Shown here: positions 17,306 to 26,610 of the stretch, piece after piece
Layout: every line of letters starts with the position of its first letter
How positions within the stretch are numbered: the first letter of the stretch is position 1
Assembly: GCA_964387745.1 (NCBI GenBank)
Contig: CAYLXL010000003.1
Coordinates: 10,567 to 74,566 of the forward strand
Direction: 5' to 3'
Source of the DNA: JAGOUU01 sp964387745
GTDB lineage: Bacteria > Pseudomonadota > Gammaproteobacteria > JAGOUU01
Length of the DNA stretch: 64,000 bases
Notes under the pieces: generated by a model
Database searches by the model: none
What the model was told of the DNA's origin: nothing
Seen by the model: the letters and a program-made list of their open reading frames with translations, nothing else
Translations under genes and position numbers: made by a program

Positions 17306-18697
17306 ATGACGTTAGCTGTTATAATTTTAGCCGCTGGTCTTGGCACAAGGATGAAGTCTTCGAAGCCTAAAGTGTTACACAAACTTGCGGGTGTTCCTAT
17401 ATTAAATCATGTATTAAACACCGCTAATAAACTTGAGCACTCTCTGTGTGCTGTTGTGCACGGTAAAAACGGTGATTTAATTAAATCAACCACGACCGGT
17501 GATAATTTACACTGGGTTCTGCAATCTGAACAATTAGGTACCGGGCATGCAGTCAATACTGCTATTACTGCTCTTCGTGAAAAATTACAAGCTGCAAAAG
17601 TTACTCAAGTATTAATATTATATGGGGATGTACCTTTAGTAGATGTTAATGACTTGAGTAGATTATTAACAACGACTGATAGTGATCAACTAGGCTTGCT
17701 TACACTTAATTCTTCTAATCCTTTTGGCCTAGGCCGAATAATAAGAGACAAAGATGACGATAATATTGTTGCCATCGTTGAAGAAAAGGACGCGGACAGT
17801 CATCAGAAATTGATTTCAGAAGTTAATACGGGCATCTTTTTATTACCATATCCTATGGTGATCCCGTGGCTCAAAGACTTAAAAACTAACAATAATCAAC
17901 ATGAGTATTACTTAACTGATATAGTTAAGCAAGCTGTAAGCACTAGTACAGTCATTAATTCAGTTACTGTATCAGATCAAGATAGTTATCGCGGTATTAA
18001 TAATTTGTACCAGCTATCACAAGCTGAAAGACATTATCAGTTTCTATATGCGTTAAGACTTCTAGAGCAAGGTGTCAATATCAATGACCCAAATCGTATA
18101 GATATCCGTGGTAATTTGGTCTGCGCAAATGATGTTAGTATCGATATCAATTGTATTTTCAAAGACCAAGTCATCTTGGGTAGTCATTGTTTAATTGAAT
18201 CTAATTGCGTACTAAAAAACGTTACTATCGGCAATAATGTTCATATAAAAGCTAACTCGATCATTGAAGATTCTGTGATTAATGATAACTGTGTCATTGG
18301 GCCTTTTGCGCGTGTTCGACCTCAAACTGTATTAGAAAACAATGTTAATGTAGGCAACTTCGTTGAGGTTAAAAAGTCGACTATTGGTGAAGGTAGTAAA
18401 GTTAATCATTTAAGTTATATCGGCGATGCTGTGATTGGTAAAAACGTTAATATTGGCGCTGGTACGATTACTTGTAATTATGATGGATTTAAGAAACATC
18501 AGACTATTATTGGTGATAATGCGTTTATTGGTTCTAACTCTTCACTGGTTGCGCCAGTTACCATAGGCGAAAATTCTACTATAGGGGCCGGTTCAACGAT
18601 TTGTAAAGATGCACCCGATAACAAATTGACCCTAGCAAGAGGTCAGCAAAAAACGATTGAAAATTGGCAAAGAATTAAAGATAACTCCGAAGAATAA
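17306..18697 (+). CDS. glmU: Bifunctional UDP-N-acetylglucosamine pyrophosphorylase / glucosamine-1-phosphate N-acetyltransferase
   Basis: It acetylates glucosamine-1-phosphate and couples it to UTP, the last steps to UDP-GlcNAc for cell wall and LPS. The N-terminal nucleotidyltransferase has LAAGLGTRM at residues 8-16 with the following KSSKPKVLH, and VNTG and GDVP motifs. From about residue 265 the chain becomes a left-handed beta helix of hexapeptide repeats, with GAGTITCNYDGF in the acetyltransferase active site. Length of 463 is close to the E. coli enzyme. glmS follows after two bases. Confidence 0.96.
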   Translation: MTLAVIILAAGLGTRMKSSKPKVLHKLAGVPILNHVLNTANKLEHSLCAVVHGKNGDLIKSTTTGDNLHWVLQSEQLGTGHAVNTAITALREKLQAAKVTQVLILYGDVPLVDVNDLSRLLTTTDSDQLGLLTLNSSNPFGLGRIIRDKDDDNIVAIVEEKDADSHQKLISEVNTGIFLLPYPMVIPWLKDLKTNNNQHEYYLTDIVKQAVSTSTVINSVTVSDQDSYRGINNLYQLSQAERHYQFLYALRLLEQGVNINDPNRIDIRGNLVCANDVSIDINCIFKDQVILGSHCLIESNCVLKNVTIGNNVHIKANSIIEDSVINDNCVIGPFARVRPQTVLENNVNVGNFVEVKKSTIGEGSKVNHLSYIGDAVIGKNVNIGAGTITCNYDGFKKHQTIIGDNAFIGSNSSLVAPVTIGENSTIGAGSTICKDAPDNKLTLARGQQKTIENWQRIKDNSEE

Positions 18698-18699
18698 TT

Positions 18700-20547
18700 A
18701 TGTGCGGTATCATTGCAGCAGTATCAAAAAGAAATGTAACCTCTATTCTTATTAGTGGTTTGTACCAAATGGAGTATAGAGGCTATGATTCTGCCGGGAT
18801 ATGTATCTATAATGACGAACACTTTATTGAAACTAGAAAAGTGGAAGGTCGAGTAAAAAAGCTTGAAGAAAAATTAGCTAGTGAGCCGTGTAGTGGTCAT
18901 ATAGGGATTGCGCATACCAGATGGGCAACGCATGGTGCCCCGAGTGAACACAATGCTCATCCCATTGTTTCTCATAATGAGTTTGCTGTAGTTCACAATG
19001 GTATTATTGAAAACCATGCAGAACTAAAAGCAGAATTAATTAAAAAAAATTACGAATTTACTTCTGACACCGATACTGAAGTTATTGCGCATCTGCTTTA
19101 TGATAATTTTCAGCAATATAAAAACGAACCTTGTTTGCTAAAAACATTACAGAAAACTATCAAGCAACTTAAAGGTAGCTATGCTATCGCAGTGTTAGAC
19201 AAACATCATCCTGACAAAATTTATGCGGTTAGACAAGGCAGCCCTTTGGTTATTGGAATTGGGATTGAAGAAAATTTTGTTGCCTCAGATCAATTAGCGT
19301 TACTTCCAGTCACAAGTAATTTTATTTTTTTAGACGATGCTGAAATTGCTATTTTGACGGCAGATCAGTTTAAGATTTATGATGCTGCTGATAATCTTGT
19401 TGAGAAGTCAATTACTCAAAGTACAGCGACTATTACTTCTATAGATTTAGGGATACATCGTCATTATATGTATAAAGAGATCCTAGAACAGCCAGTTGTT
19501 TTGGGTGACACTTTAATGGGTAATATTTTAGATAATGCTATTCTTGATTCTACTTTTGGTCTAAAAAGCACAGAGATTTTCAATAAAGTAAAAGCATTAC
19601 AGTTTGTGGCCTGTGGTTCTAGTTATAACGCAGCTCTGGTTGCTAAATATTGGATTGAAAAATATGTCAGGATTCCTTGTTTGGTTTCTATAGCTAGCGA
19701 ATATAGGATGCAACAACCAGTAGTATTACAAGACACTCTATTAGTAACTATTTCTCAGTCAGGTGAAACAGCTGATACGCTTGCTGCAGTGCGTCTAGCT
19801 AAAGAATTTAACTATCTTGCTATGTTAGCAATTTGTAATGTTCCGCATAGCAGCCTTACACGCGAAGCAGATTTAGTCATGCACACTCGTGCGGGCCCAG
19901 AGATAGGAGTAGCTTCAACCAAAGCGTTTTTAACACAATTATTGGGTTTATTGATGTTAACCGTTTGTTTAATGAAACGTAAGGAAAACATTGATGGTTA
20001 TAATGAGCATGAAGTTAATAATGCCATTCAAACATTGCCAAGATTGATAACAGAGTGTTTAAAATTAGAAGATGAGATTAAGACCTTAGCTGGGTTTTTT
20101 ATTGAAAAAAACCACGCATTGTTTTTAGGCCGTGGCCCGAGTTACCCGATAGCTATGGAAGGTGCGTTAAAACTAAAAGAAATCTCTTATATTCATGCTG
20201 AAAGTTATCCTGCCGGCGAATTAAAACACGGTCCATTGGCTTTAGTCGATGAAAAAATGCCAGTCATTGCTTTAGTCACTAATGATGATTTTCAAGAAAA
20301 AATGTTATCCAATCTACAAGAAGTTAAATCCCGAAGTGGTGACATTTTTGTGTTTGCAGAACAGGGTTCAAAAGCAGACTTCTCAAAACTAAGTAAACAT
20401 GTTTGTTATATACCAACGAGTCATGAGTTACTTAAGCCGTTATTGTTTACTATCCCGATGCAATTATTGTCTTATCATATTGCCGTTTTGAGAGGTACGG
20501 ATATTGATAAACCAAGAAATTTAGCGAAGTCGGTGACTGTTGAGTAG
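18700..20547 (+). CDS. glmS: Glutamine--fructose-6-phosphate aminotransferase (isomerizing)
   Basis: Makes glucosamine-6-phosphate from fructose-6-phosphate and glutamine, the entry to amino-sugar synthesis and so the partner of glmU. Cys2 (MCGI) is the glutaminase nucleophile once Met is removed; HTRWATHG and HNGIIEN follow in the glutaminase domain. Two SIS isomerase domains begin near residues 290 and 460, with CGSSYNA and SQSGETADT, and the chain ends KPRNLAKSVTVE as in the family. Length is 615. I see no glmS ribozyme, as expected outside Firmicutes. Confidence 0.97.
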   Translation: MCGIIAAVSKRNVTSILISGLYQMEYRGYDSAGICIYNDEHFIETRKVEGRVKKLEEKLASEPCSGHIGIAHTRWATHGAPSEHNAHPIVSHNEFAVVHNGIIENHAELKAELIKKNYEFTSDTDTEVIAHLLYDNFQQYKNEPCLLKTLQKTIKQLKGSYAIAVLDKHHPDKIYAVRQGSPLVIGIGIEENFVASDQLALLPVTSNFIFLDDAEIAILTADQFKIYDAADNLVEKSITQSTATITSIDLGIHRHYMYKEILEQPVVLGDTLMGNILDNAILDSTFGLKSTEIFNKVKALQFVACGSSYNAALVAKYWIEKYVRIPCLVSIASEYRMQQPVVLQDTLLVTISQSGETADTLAAVRLAKEFNYLAMLAICNVPHSSLTREADLVMHTRAGPEIGVASTKAFLTQLLGLLMLTVCLMKRKENIDGYNEHEVNNAIQTLPRLITECLKLEDEIKTLAGFFIEKNHALFLGRGPSYPIAMEGALKLKEISYIHAESYPAGELKHGPLALVDEKMPVIALVTNDDFQEKMLSNLQEVKSRSGDIFVFAEQGSKADFSKLSKHVCYIPTSHELLKPLLFTIPMQLLSYHIAVLRGTDIDKPRNLAKSVTVE

Positions 20548-20623
20548 TTTTCTCTTGCTCTGACCTTATCCCAGAATTAGTTTAGAAAAATATTTAAATT
20601 CATTTTGGGAGAGATATGGGGTG

Positions 20624-20643
20624 CGGGCTGTTCTTACAGCCCG
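20624..20643. terminator. Hairpin between glmS and the cytochrome gene
   Basis: CGGGCTGT and ACAGCCCG pair perfectly around the loop TCTT, between two convergent genes. There is no long T run on either strand, so the strength is uncertain. Confidence 0.65.
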
Positions 20644-20671
20644 TAATACAATTAGAGGTTGGAAGAAATAA

Positions 20672-21085
20672 TTACTGACTCTTCTCAAGCATATAATCTA
20701 CAGTTTTCACAATCTCTTCATCAGAGCACGTCAAGCAACCACCTTTAGCAGGCATAGCGTTAAAGCCCTTAAGTGCGTGACTATGCACAGTATCTTTACC
20801 AGCTTTAAGACGAGTAGTCCAAGCAGCTTTGTCACCTAATTTAGGTGCGCCAGAGGCACCAGTGTCATGACAAATATAACAAGTAGATTTGTATCTTTTC
20901 ATGCCAGCATCGGCAGCTAATACAGGTTTAACATCTGAATCAAGTGCAGCACCTTCGGCCATATTGACGGTACCAAGGGGTTTAATTCTTTCTAGAATTT
21001 TCTCTTCTCTTGACAAAGCTGAGTAATTTAAACTGTAAAACCCGAACAATAATACTGAAATAATTAGTTTATAATTTTTACTCAC
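20672..21085 (-). CDS. Cytochrome c5-type monohaem protein
   Basis: A 137-residue exported c-type cytochrome for periplasmic electron transfer. An N-terminal hydrophobic segment (about residues 6-22) acts as signal or anchor. One haem site CYICH is at 69-73, and Met in the NAMPAKGG stretch is the probable distal ligand. The second Cys pair, GGCLTCSDEEI, is the disulphide region characteristic of cytochrome c5. The start is GTG at 21085 with GAGAGG five bases upstream. On the minus strand a TATAAT lies about 40 bases upstream, without a convincing -35 box. Confidence 0.88.
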   Translation of the reverse strand: MSKNYKLIISVLLFGFYSLNYSALSREEKILERIKPLGTVNMAEGAALDSDVKPVLAADAGMKRYKSTCYICHDTGASGAPKLGDKAAWTTRLKAGKDTVHSHALKGFNAMPAKGGCLTCSDEEIVKTVDYMLEKSQ

Positions 21086-21254
21086 AACCGCCTCTCACGC
21101 TCAATATTTAAATGATTTCAGATTATATCAGATATATTTTGCGGATTGTAGGCCCATTAAGGCGTAAGTTCAACTAGAATTTTTTAATAAAACTTAAATA
21201 AAATCAATAAGATAATAAAGCAAATGTAATGTGACTTAATAATTTTAGAATTCG

Positions 21255-21263
21255 TGGTATAAT
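21255..21263 (+). promoter_or_regulatory. Extended -10 promoter before the 361-residue membrane protein
   Basis: TGGTATAAT gives the TGn extension and a perfect TATAAT (21258-21263). No -35 at proper spacing is seen, as often in extended -10 promoters. Transcription would start about 30 bases before the ATG at 21301. Confidence 0.5.
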
Positions 21264-21300
21264 ATATCGTTTCTATATGTTAATTAGTTGAGCACCTAAT

Positions 21301-22386
21301 ATGCTTGGTAAGATCGGTCAATGGCTTGGTAAAAAAACACTTACTTTAGGGGATCTTGAGTTAGATCATTCTAAATTCAGAAGAAAGGCTTTGCCACAAG
21401 AGACTGCAGCTCGGGGGCCGTTTTCAAAATATACCGAAGTTATAAAATATGTAAGTAATATATTGATGTTTTTGTTGGTTGCTCCAGTGTTGGTTGTGAC
21501 TAGCCTTTTATCAAAAGCAACTGTATTAGTCGTTACTAATATTGTCTTAGCTCTAATCAATCTGTATTGTTATATACATGATGGTTTTACTAAAAAAAGA
21601 ACATTAGTAGAATTATTAGTGATAGCCACAGGCATAGCGCTGCTTGCATTCACTATAGTGATGTTGACACCGAGTATAACAATAATTCTGCCTTTTGATG
21701 CTATTTTATTTAAAATTAATATTGTAGCCTATGCGATAAATGGATTTGAGCCATTAAGAGACCTAGTGGTCGGAGTTGCAAATAAATTTTTTGAACGCGT
21801 GCGTAAATGGGTTGGTTTCAAACCAGCAATAGTTATTCCAGAAAAACCTTTGGATGAAAGCGAACATCCTGAATATTTGGATAGTTTATGTAATGTTTAT
21901 ACGGGGGGGTATCACGGTAATGATCCTTGTTGCCCTCCTGAAACAAAGACGTATATAGCCAATATGCAGGAAGTGTTGGCAGATTATATAGCCAAAAAGA
22001 AAAAACCATTTTGGGGGTTTGTAATGAACAAAGCGGAAATCGCAGAATTACAATCTGTTAAAGATGCATTTAGAGTGGGTAAAGCGAAAGGTGCGATCGA
22101 TTGGGTAACGTTGAAAATAAATAGAAAAATTTCAAAATACAATAGAAAACTTAAAAAAGCCGATATAGAACTAGAGCAAACAACGCTCTCAGAAGAAACA
22201 AAAAGTTATTTTAAAAACTATACTAAAGTTGACGCTTCAGAACAAGATAAAATAAACCATTGTAGAGCGTTATTGTTTTCATATGCTACAAAGCAGTCTG
22301 AAAAAATTGATAGATTGAACGAATGTTTGCCTGTGTCACAAAGGCCAAAAACACAGCTTAGTAAATTGCGACCTGAGCCTTGCTAG
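21301..22386 (+). CDS. Unrecognised membrane protein with a long cytosolic-type tail
   Basis: A 361-residue protein I do not recognise. After 45 polar residues come hydrophobic stretches at about 47-68, 71-92 and 102-128, with a weaker one at 130-147, probably membrane spans. From about residue 160 the chain is highly charged, with a Cys-rich spot near 197-220 (including CCPP) and Lys-rich helices to the end. It has its own promoter and no operon partner. The mix of a membrane hairpin and a charged tail is seen in secreted effectors of intracellular bacteria, but nothing here proves export. Confidence 0.7.
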   Translation: MLGKIGQWLGKKTLTLGDLELDHSKFRRKALPQETAARGPFSKYTEVIKYVSNILMFLLVAPVLVVTSLLSKATVLVVTNIVLALINLYCYIHDGFTKKRTLVELLVIATGIALLAFTIVMLTPSITIILPFDAILFKINIVAYAINGFEPLRDLVVGVANKFFERVRKWVGFKPAIVIPEKPLDESEHPEYLDSLCNVYTGGYHGNDPCCPPETKTYIANMQEVLADYIAKKKKPFWGFVMNKAEIAELQSVKDAFRVGKAKGAIDWVTLKINRKISKYNRKLKKADIELEQTTLSEETKSYFKNYTKVDASEQDKINHCRALLFSYATKQSEKIDRLNECLPVSQRPKTQLSKLRPEPC

Positions 22387-22471
22387 ATTGTTATTTATTT
22401 GTTTATATTTGAGTGCTTATAGAAATTGGTGGTAAACTTGGTTTTAGTTTTTTTAAACTATAAGTAGTTAC

Positions 22472-23431
22472 ATGATATATAAATATTCTTTGCAAAAAAT
22501 ATTATCTATAATTATAGGGACCATCATGATAATGACATCGCTTAACGCTACACCCAACTCAATAGAAATCTATTCACACCGCGGCTATGCTGGTTGCTAT
22601 CCGGAAAATACATTATTAGGCTATCAGGAGAGTATTAATCTAGGTGTGCATAGCTTGGATATCGATGTTGCTATTACTAAAGATAATATTATTGTTGCCA
22701 GTCATGACCGTTTTTTAAATAAAGATTTTACTCGCGATAAAAACAAGCAGTGGTTAACAGATAATAATTTGATGATAGATACATTAAATTATGATGAATT
22801 ACTATTGTATGATGTTGGTTCTGTAAATCCCAATAGCACTTATTATTCAAGTTTCCCACACCAGAAATCTAGCGATAACGTCATTATTCCGACTTTAGAA
22901 AAAATTATTGAGCTTATCAAAGAGCATGAAAACAAAACACAAAAAAACCACAAGATCCAGATAGAAATTAAAACAGAGCCAAATGATAGTCATGAGTATG
23001 TCAAAAATTTTGTTGATGCTATAGCAAAAGTATTAGTTGCAACAGATTTTGTTACATACACAGAACTGCAAAGTTTCGATTGGCGTTCTTTGATCTATGC
23101 TAAACAAATATTACCTGATGTAAAGACGTCGTTCATCACACAACAAAATGCTTGGTTTGATAGTTTTGCTGAGGGTTGGACGGCGGGTTACAAATTAGAA
23201 GAGGGGGCTAATTCTATACCGCACCTGATTGCTACACTTGGCGGTAATATTTGGTGTCCAGATTATAAAGATCTGACGGCAGAATTAATCAAAGAAGCTC
23301 ATAGCTATAATATAAAAGTCATTCCGTGGACCGTGGATGATACTCAAGCCATGTCACAACTGATAGATTGGGATATAGATGGCATTATTACCAATTATCC
23401 GCATTTGTTGAAAGATTTGCTTCAAGTTTGA
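22472..23431 (+). CDS. Exported glycerophosphodiester phosphodiesterase
   Basis: A 319-residue periplasmic enzyme of the GDPD TIM-barrel family, cleaving glycerophosphodiesters such as glycerophosphocholine to glycerol-3-phosphate and an alcohol. A signal peptide covers about residues 1-27. The catalytic SHRGYAGCYPENT starts at residue 35, and ASHD supplies the second His. The metal site before it reads DIDV where most members have Glu-x-Asp, a conservative Glu to Asp change. The C-terminal IPWTVDD and GIITNYP strands are typical. No partner genes adjoin it; it converges on the next gene with only 16 bases between. Confidence 0.9.
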   Translation: MIYKYSLQKILSIIIGTIMIMTSLNATPNSIEIYSHRGYAGCYPENTLLGYQESINLGVHSLDIDVAITKDNIIVASHDRFLNKDFTRDKNKQWLTDNNLMIDTLNYDELLLYDVGSVNPNSTYYSSFPHQKSSDNVIIPTLEKIIELIKEHENKTQKNHKIQIEIKTEPNDSHEYVKNFVDAIAKVLVATDFVTYTELQSFDWRSLIYAKQILPDVKTSFITQQNAWFDSFAEGWTAGYKLEEGANSIPHLIATLGGNIWCPDYKDLTAELIKEAHSYNIKVIPWTVDDTQAMSQLIDWDIDGIITNYPHLLKDLLQV

Positions 23432-23447
23432 ATAAATATATATATTT

Positions 23448-25046
23448 TTACAGCGCAAGCTGCTCGTTCTTTTTAGTGAACTCTTCATAACTGCCATTAA
23501 AATCAATCATCCCGTCTTTGCTGATAAATATAATTCTATCTGCAACTTGTTTGATTAAATCTCGATTATGGCTTACTAACAATAGTGTGCCATTATAGTC
23601 TTTTAGAGCATTGCCAAGATTAATAATGCTTTCAAGATCCATATGGTTAGTGGGTTCGTCCATAACTAGCACATTACCAGGGTTAAGCATAATTCGGGCG
23701 ATTAATAATCTTGCTGCTTCACCACCGCTTAAAGTTAAAATATCTTTTTCATGGTCGTCTTTAGAAAATAATACACGACCTAGCATATTTCTTACTTCTT
23801 GCGTTGGTGATTTGGTCGCATGATCAGCGAGCCAGTTCATTAATGTTTGGTGATCTTTTAATAAATCATGGTGATCTTGCGATAAATAATTAATATGTGT
23901 TTCAGCGCCCCATTCGTATTCACCACTATCTAGATTGGTTATACCTAATAAGGTTTTAATAAGGGTTGATTTACCAATCCCGTTGGCACCAATGATGACT
24001 ATTTTTTCACCTCGTCGGATAGAAAAGCTGACCTTATTGAAAATGCTTTTTTCGCCATAAGATTTGGTAATGTTTTTAACTGTTAAAACAGTTTTTCCAG
24101 AAGGTCTGTTTACCGGGAAAGTAAATTTTGGTGCTATACGTGAAGAGTGTTTGATATCAGGCAATTCAAGCTTTTCGATTTGCTTCATTTTAGATTGCGC
24201 TTGGCGAGCTTTTGAGGCTTTGGCTTTAAATTTATCAACAAAAGCCTGCATGCTCGCAATCTTATCTTCAATATGTTTTTTCTCGTGTAGTTTTTGCTGT
24301 TCTATTTCTGCTTTTTCAGATAAGAATTTATTATAATTGCCGCTGTAAGGGCGAATCTCACCGTAGTCAACATCTAAGATACAGCCAGCAAGTTTATTGA
24401 TGAATTCAAAATCATGGGAAATAAATAATAATAAGCCACTAAAATTATTGCGCAAATATTTTTCTAGCCATGCTATAGATAAGATATCCAAGTGGTTTGT
24501 CGGTTCGTCGAGTAATAAGATATCAGGATCAGAAAATAAAGTTCGTGCTAATAAAACTCGCAGTTTATAACCGCCAGAAAGCAATTTAAGCGGTTTATAA
24601 TGGTATTTAGCATCAACACCTAGACCTAAAAGTAAATTGATGGCCGTAGGTTCAGCACTATAGCCGTTATAGTGCGCTATAGTTTCTTCTAGTTCACCTA
24701 ATCTATAGCCAATTTTTTCGTTATATTCAGGCGAGGTCAGTAACTCTTCTTTTTCTAACAAAGCTTCCCATAACTTAGGTTTACCCTGGATAACAACATC
24801 AATGACATTCACGTCTTCGTATTTAAATTGATCTTGCTTTAACCAGCCTATGGTTGAGTCTTTAGGGACTGCAATGGTGCCGTCGCTAGGGGATTCAGTG
24901 CCGGCTATAAGTTGTAATAAGGTTGATTTACCCGTACCGTTTGCACCAACTAGGGCATAACGAGTATCTTTGGTGAGTTTCAAAGTAACGTCAGTAAATA
25001 ATACGCGGGCGCCATGCCCCATGGCAAGTTGATTCAAAGTAATCAT
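23448..25046 (-). CDS. ybiT: ABC-F family ATPase, YbiT type
   Basis: A soluble twin ATPase of 532 residues that acts on ribosomes rather than in membrane transport. The first cassette has GANGTGKST (about residues 34-42), LLSGGYKLR and LLLDEPTNHLD; the second has GANGIGKST (about 349-357), LSGGEAAR and LVMDEPTNHMD. The linker with QSKMKQIEKL is the basic arm that reaches between tRNAs. Sequence stretches such as GYSAEP and DILLLDEPTNHLDI match YbiT better than Uup or EttA. It stands alone and is read towards the preceding gene. Confidence 0.9.
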   Translation of the reverse strand: MITLNQLAMGHGARVLFTDVTLKLTKDTRYALVGANGTGKSTLLQLIAGTESPSDGTIAVPKDSTIGWLKQDQFKYEDVNVIDVVIQGKPKLWEALLEKEELLTSPEYNEKIGYRLGELEETIAHYNGYSAEPTAINLLLGLGVDAKYHYKPLKLLSGGYKLRVLLARTLFSDPDILLLDEPTNHLDILSIAWLEKYLRNNFSGLLLFISHDFEFINKLAGCILDVDYGEIRPYSGNYNKFLSEKAEIEQQKLHEKKHIEDKIASMQAFVDKFKAKASKARQAQSKMKQIEKLELPDIKHSSRIAPKFTFPVNRPSGKTVLTVKNITKSYGEKSIFNKVSFSIRRGEKIVIIGANGIGKSTLIKTLLGITNLDSGEYEWGAETHINYLSQDHHDLLKDHQTLMNWLADHATKSPTQEVRNMLGRVLFSKDDHEKDILTLSGGEAARLLIARIMLNPGNVLVMDEPTNHMDLESIINLGNALKDYNGTLLLVSHNRDLIKQVADRIIFISKDGMIDFNGSYEEFTKKNEQLAL

Positions 25047-25143
25047 ATTTGGATAATAAAAACTATATAAAACTATATATAAGACTAGTAATAGTCGAAA
25101 AGTATATCTTATATTTTAAATTCTTGTAACTAAAAAATGAAGT

Positions 25144-25173
25144 TTGAAAAGAATACATATTATAGAGTATAAT
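25144..25173 (+). promoter_or_regulatory. Promoter of the tRNA-Arg gene
   Basis: TTGAAA at 25144-25149 and TATAAT at 25168-25173 with an 18-base spacer, 13 bases before the mature tRNA start. Confidence 0.6.
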
Positions 25174-25186
25174 CAAAGGCTCGGTT

Positions 25187-25263
25187 GCGCCCGTAGCTCA
25201 GGTGGATAGAGTGTTGGTTTCCGAAACCAAAGGCCAGAGGTTCGAATCCTCTCGGGCGCGCCA
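25187..25263 (+). tRNA. tRNA-Arg (anticodon CCG)
   Basis: A full cloverleaf of 77 bases. The acceptor arms GCGCCCG and CGGGCGC pair perfectly, the D arm contains AGCTCAGGTGGATAGAG, the anticodon stem TTGGT/ACCAA frames the loop TTCCGAA with anticodon CCG at its centre, and the T arm AGAGGTTCGAATCCTCT is perfect. CCA is encoded. It reads CGG codons for arginine. Confidence 0.97.
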
Positions 25264-25292
25264 GTAATCTGTAACGTAAATAAGGAGTGTTT

Positions 25293-26567
25293 ATGAATTC
25301 AAAATTCACCTACCGTGCTATTCTTTCTTCGCTTTTTGTTATGAGCTCCCTGGCTGTTGCTAATGAGGGTGTGCAGCAAGAATATTTGGTAGCACCAAAG
25401 TGTTTCATCAGTAATAATAATTTTACTCATGAAGAGCTTGCTTACAACAAAGAAAAAGATTTAGTGTTATTCTCGGTTGAACAAGCTTATTGGTGGGATC
25501 AATTAGCCGTCTTAAAGCAAGATAGACAAAATGTTTGTGGTAAATTTATAAACGTAAACTCTGACTTGAGTGACTTTTTAGATGCCAATGCGTTCTCTCG
25601 TTCAAAACAATCCACTTCAGCTCTTGATTTTGATGGCTTCTTGCAGAGTTTTGTGGCGGATGAAACAGAATCACAGTTTACTAAACCAGCATCATTATTA
25701 GATCAAGAAGATGGTGATGAAAAAGTAGCACTTATAGAAAAATTATTTAGTAGTATACAAAAAGATAGAGTTGCCAATAGCTTGGATGAATTCACAGGTC
25801 TTTTTAATCGTGGCGCTAACACACAGACGGGTGTAGAAGCTGCAGAAAAACTAAAAACTTGGATGGAAGATTTAAGGGCGGCTAATAATCTTACGGAAGA
25901 ACAATTTTCGGTTGAGCTGGTAGCAACTAATCAGTATAGACAACCATCAGTTGTAGCAGTATTAGGTAAAGATTTACCTGGTGAAGCAATAGTACTAAGT
26001 GCACATTTAGATACATTAGGCGGTGGCAGAATGCCTGGTGCTGATGATAATGCTTCTGGTTCCATGGTTGTATTAGAAGCAGCTCGCGTGCTTTTAGAAT
26101 CCAAACAGACATTTAATCGACCAATATACTTTATGTGGTATGCAGCAGAAGAAATGGGGTTAGTAGGCTCTAAAGTTGTAGTTAAAGATGCAAAAGCTAA
26201 GGGGTTTAAAGTTGATTCGGTATTCCATATGGATATAGTTGGATATAGACCAGAAGACAAGAAAGATGATCCTACGTTCTGGTTCTTGCGAGATTATGTT
26301 AATAAAGACTTTACTGATTATTTAGCAGGGTTAACTACTAAATACGTTAAAGTTCCTGTTAATTTTACAAGATGCGGTTATGCATGTAGTGATCATGCTA
26401 GTTGGACAAAAAGTGGCTATGTATCTGCAGCTGTGTTGAGCACGAGTTTCAGTGAGTTGAATCCTAATTTACATTCTGATCAAGATTCTGTGGATACGGT
26501 GAGTGTAGATGGAATGGTGAACTTTGCTAAGCTATCGTTAGCTTATGTAGTAGATAAAGCATCTTAA
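25293..26567 (+). CDS. Secreted zinc aminopeptidase, M28 family
   Basis: A 424-residue exported peptidase. I place the start at ATG 25293, because AAGGAG lies five bases upstream; an upstream GTG at 25287 falls inside that site. A signal peptide covers about residues 1-22. The two-zinc site is complete: SAHLDT, GADDNASG, catalytic AEEMGL, HMDIVGY and the late His in LHSDQDS, with the CGYACSDHASW loop. It resembles the leucine aminopeptidases secreted by type II systems in Legionella and Pseudomonas, and the window also holds gspC and gspD. Secretion by that route is inference. Confidence 0.9.
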   Translation: MNSKFTYRAILSSLFVMSSLAVANEGVQQEYLVAPKCFISNNNFTHEELAYNKEKDLVLFSVEQAYWWDQLAVLKQDRQNVCGKFINVNSDLSDFLDANAFSRSKQSTSALDFDGFLQSFVADETESQFTKPASLLDQEDGDEKVALIEKLFSSIQKDRVANSLDEFTGLFNRGANTQTGVEAAEKLKTWMEDLRAANNLTEEQFSVELVATNQYRQPSVVAVLGKDLPGEAIVLSAHLDTLGGGRMPGADDNASGSMVVLEAARVLLESKQTFNRPIYFMWYAAEEMGLVGSKVVVKDAKAKGFKVDSVFHMDIVGYRPEDKKDDPTFWFLRDYVNKDFTDYLAGLTTKYVKVPVNFTRCGYACSDHASWTKSGYVSAAVLSTSFSELNPNLHSDQDSVDTVSVDGMVNFAKLSLAYVVDKAS

Positions 26568-26581
26568 ATCTATAAATGAAA

Positions 26582-26601
26582 GGGCGAACGTCTGTTCGCC
26601 C
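26582..26601. terminator. Terminator between convergent genes
   Basis: GGGCGAAC and GTTCGCCC form a perfect 8-bp stem around GTCT, between the M28 peptidase and the DsbA-like gene. No long T run follows. Confidence 0.75.
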
Positions 26602-26610
26602 ATAATGAGA

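Noticed and set aside
22472..23431. Glycerophosphodiesterase inactivated by DIDV in place of Glu-x-Asp
   Set aside because: Glu to Asp is conservative at a metal ligand and both catalytic His are present.
25927..26260. Two overlapping minus-strand frames inside the M28 peptidase
   Set aside because: Both are opposite the zinc-site coding region and have low-complexity products; antisense by chance.
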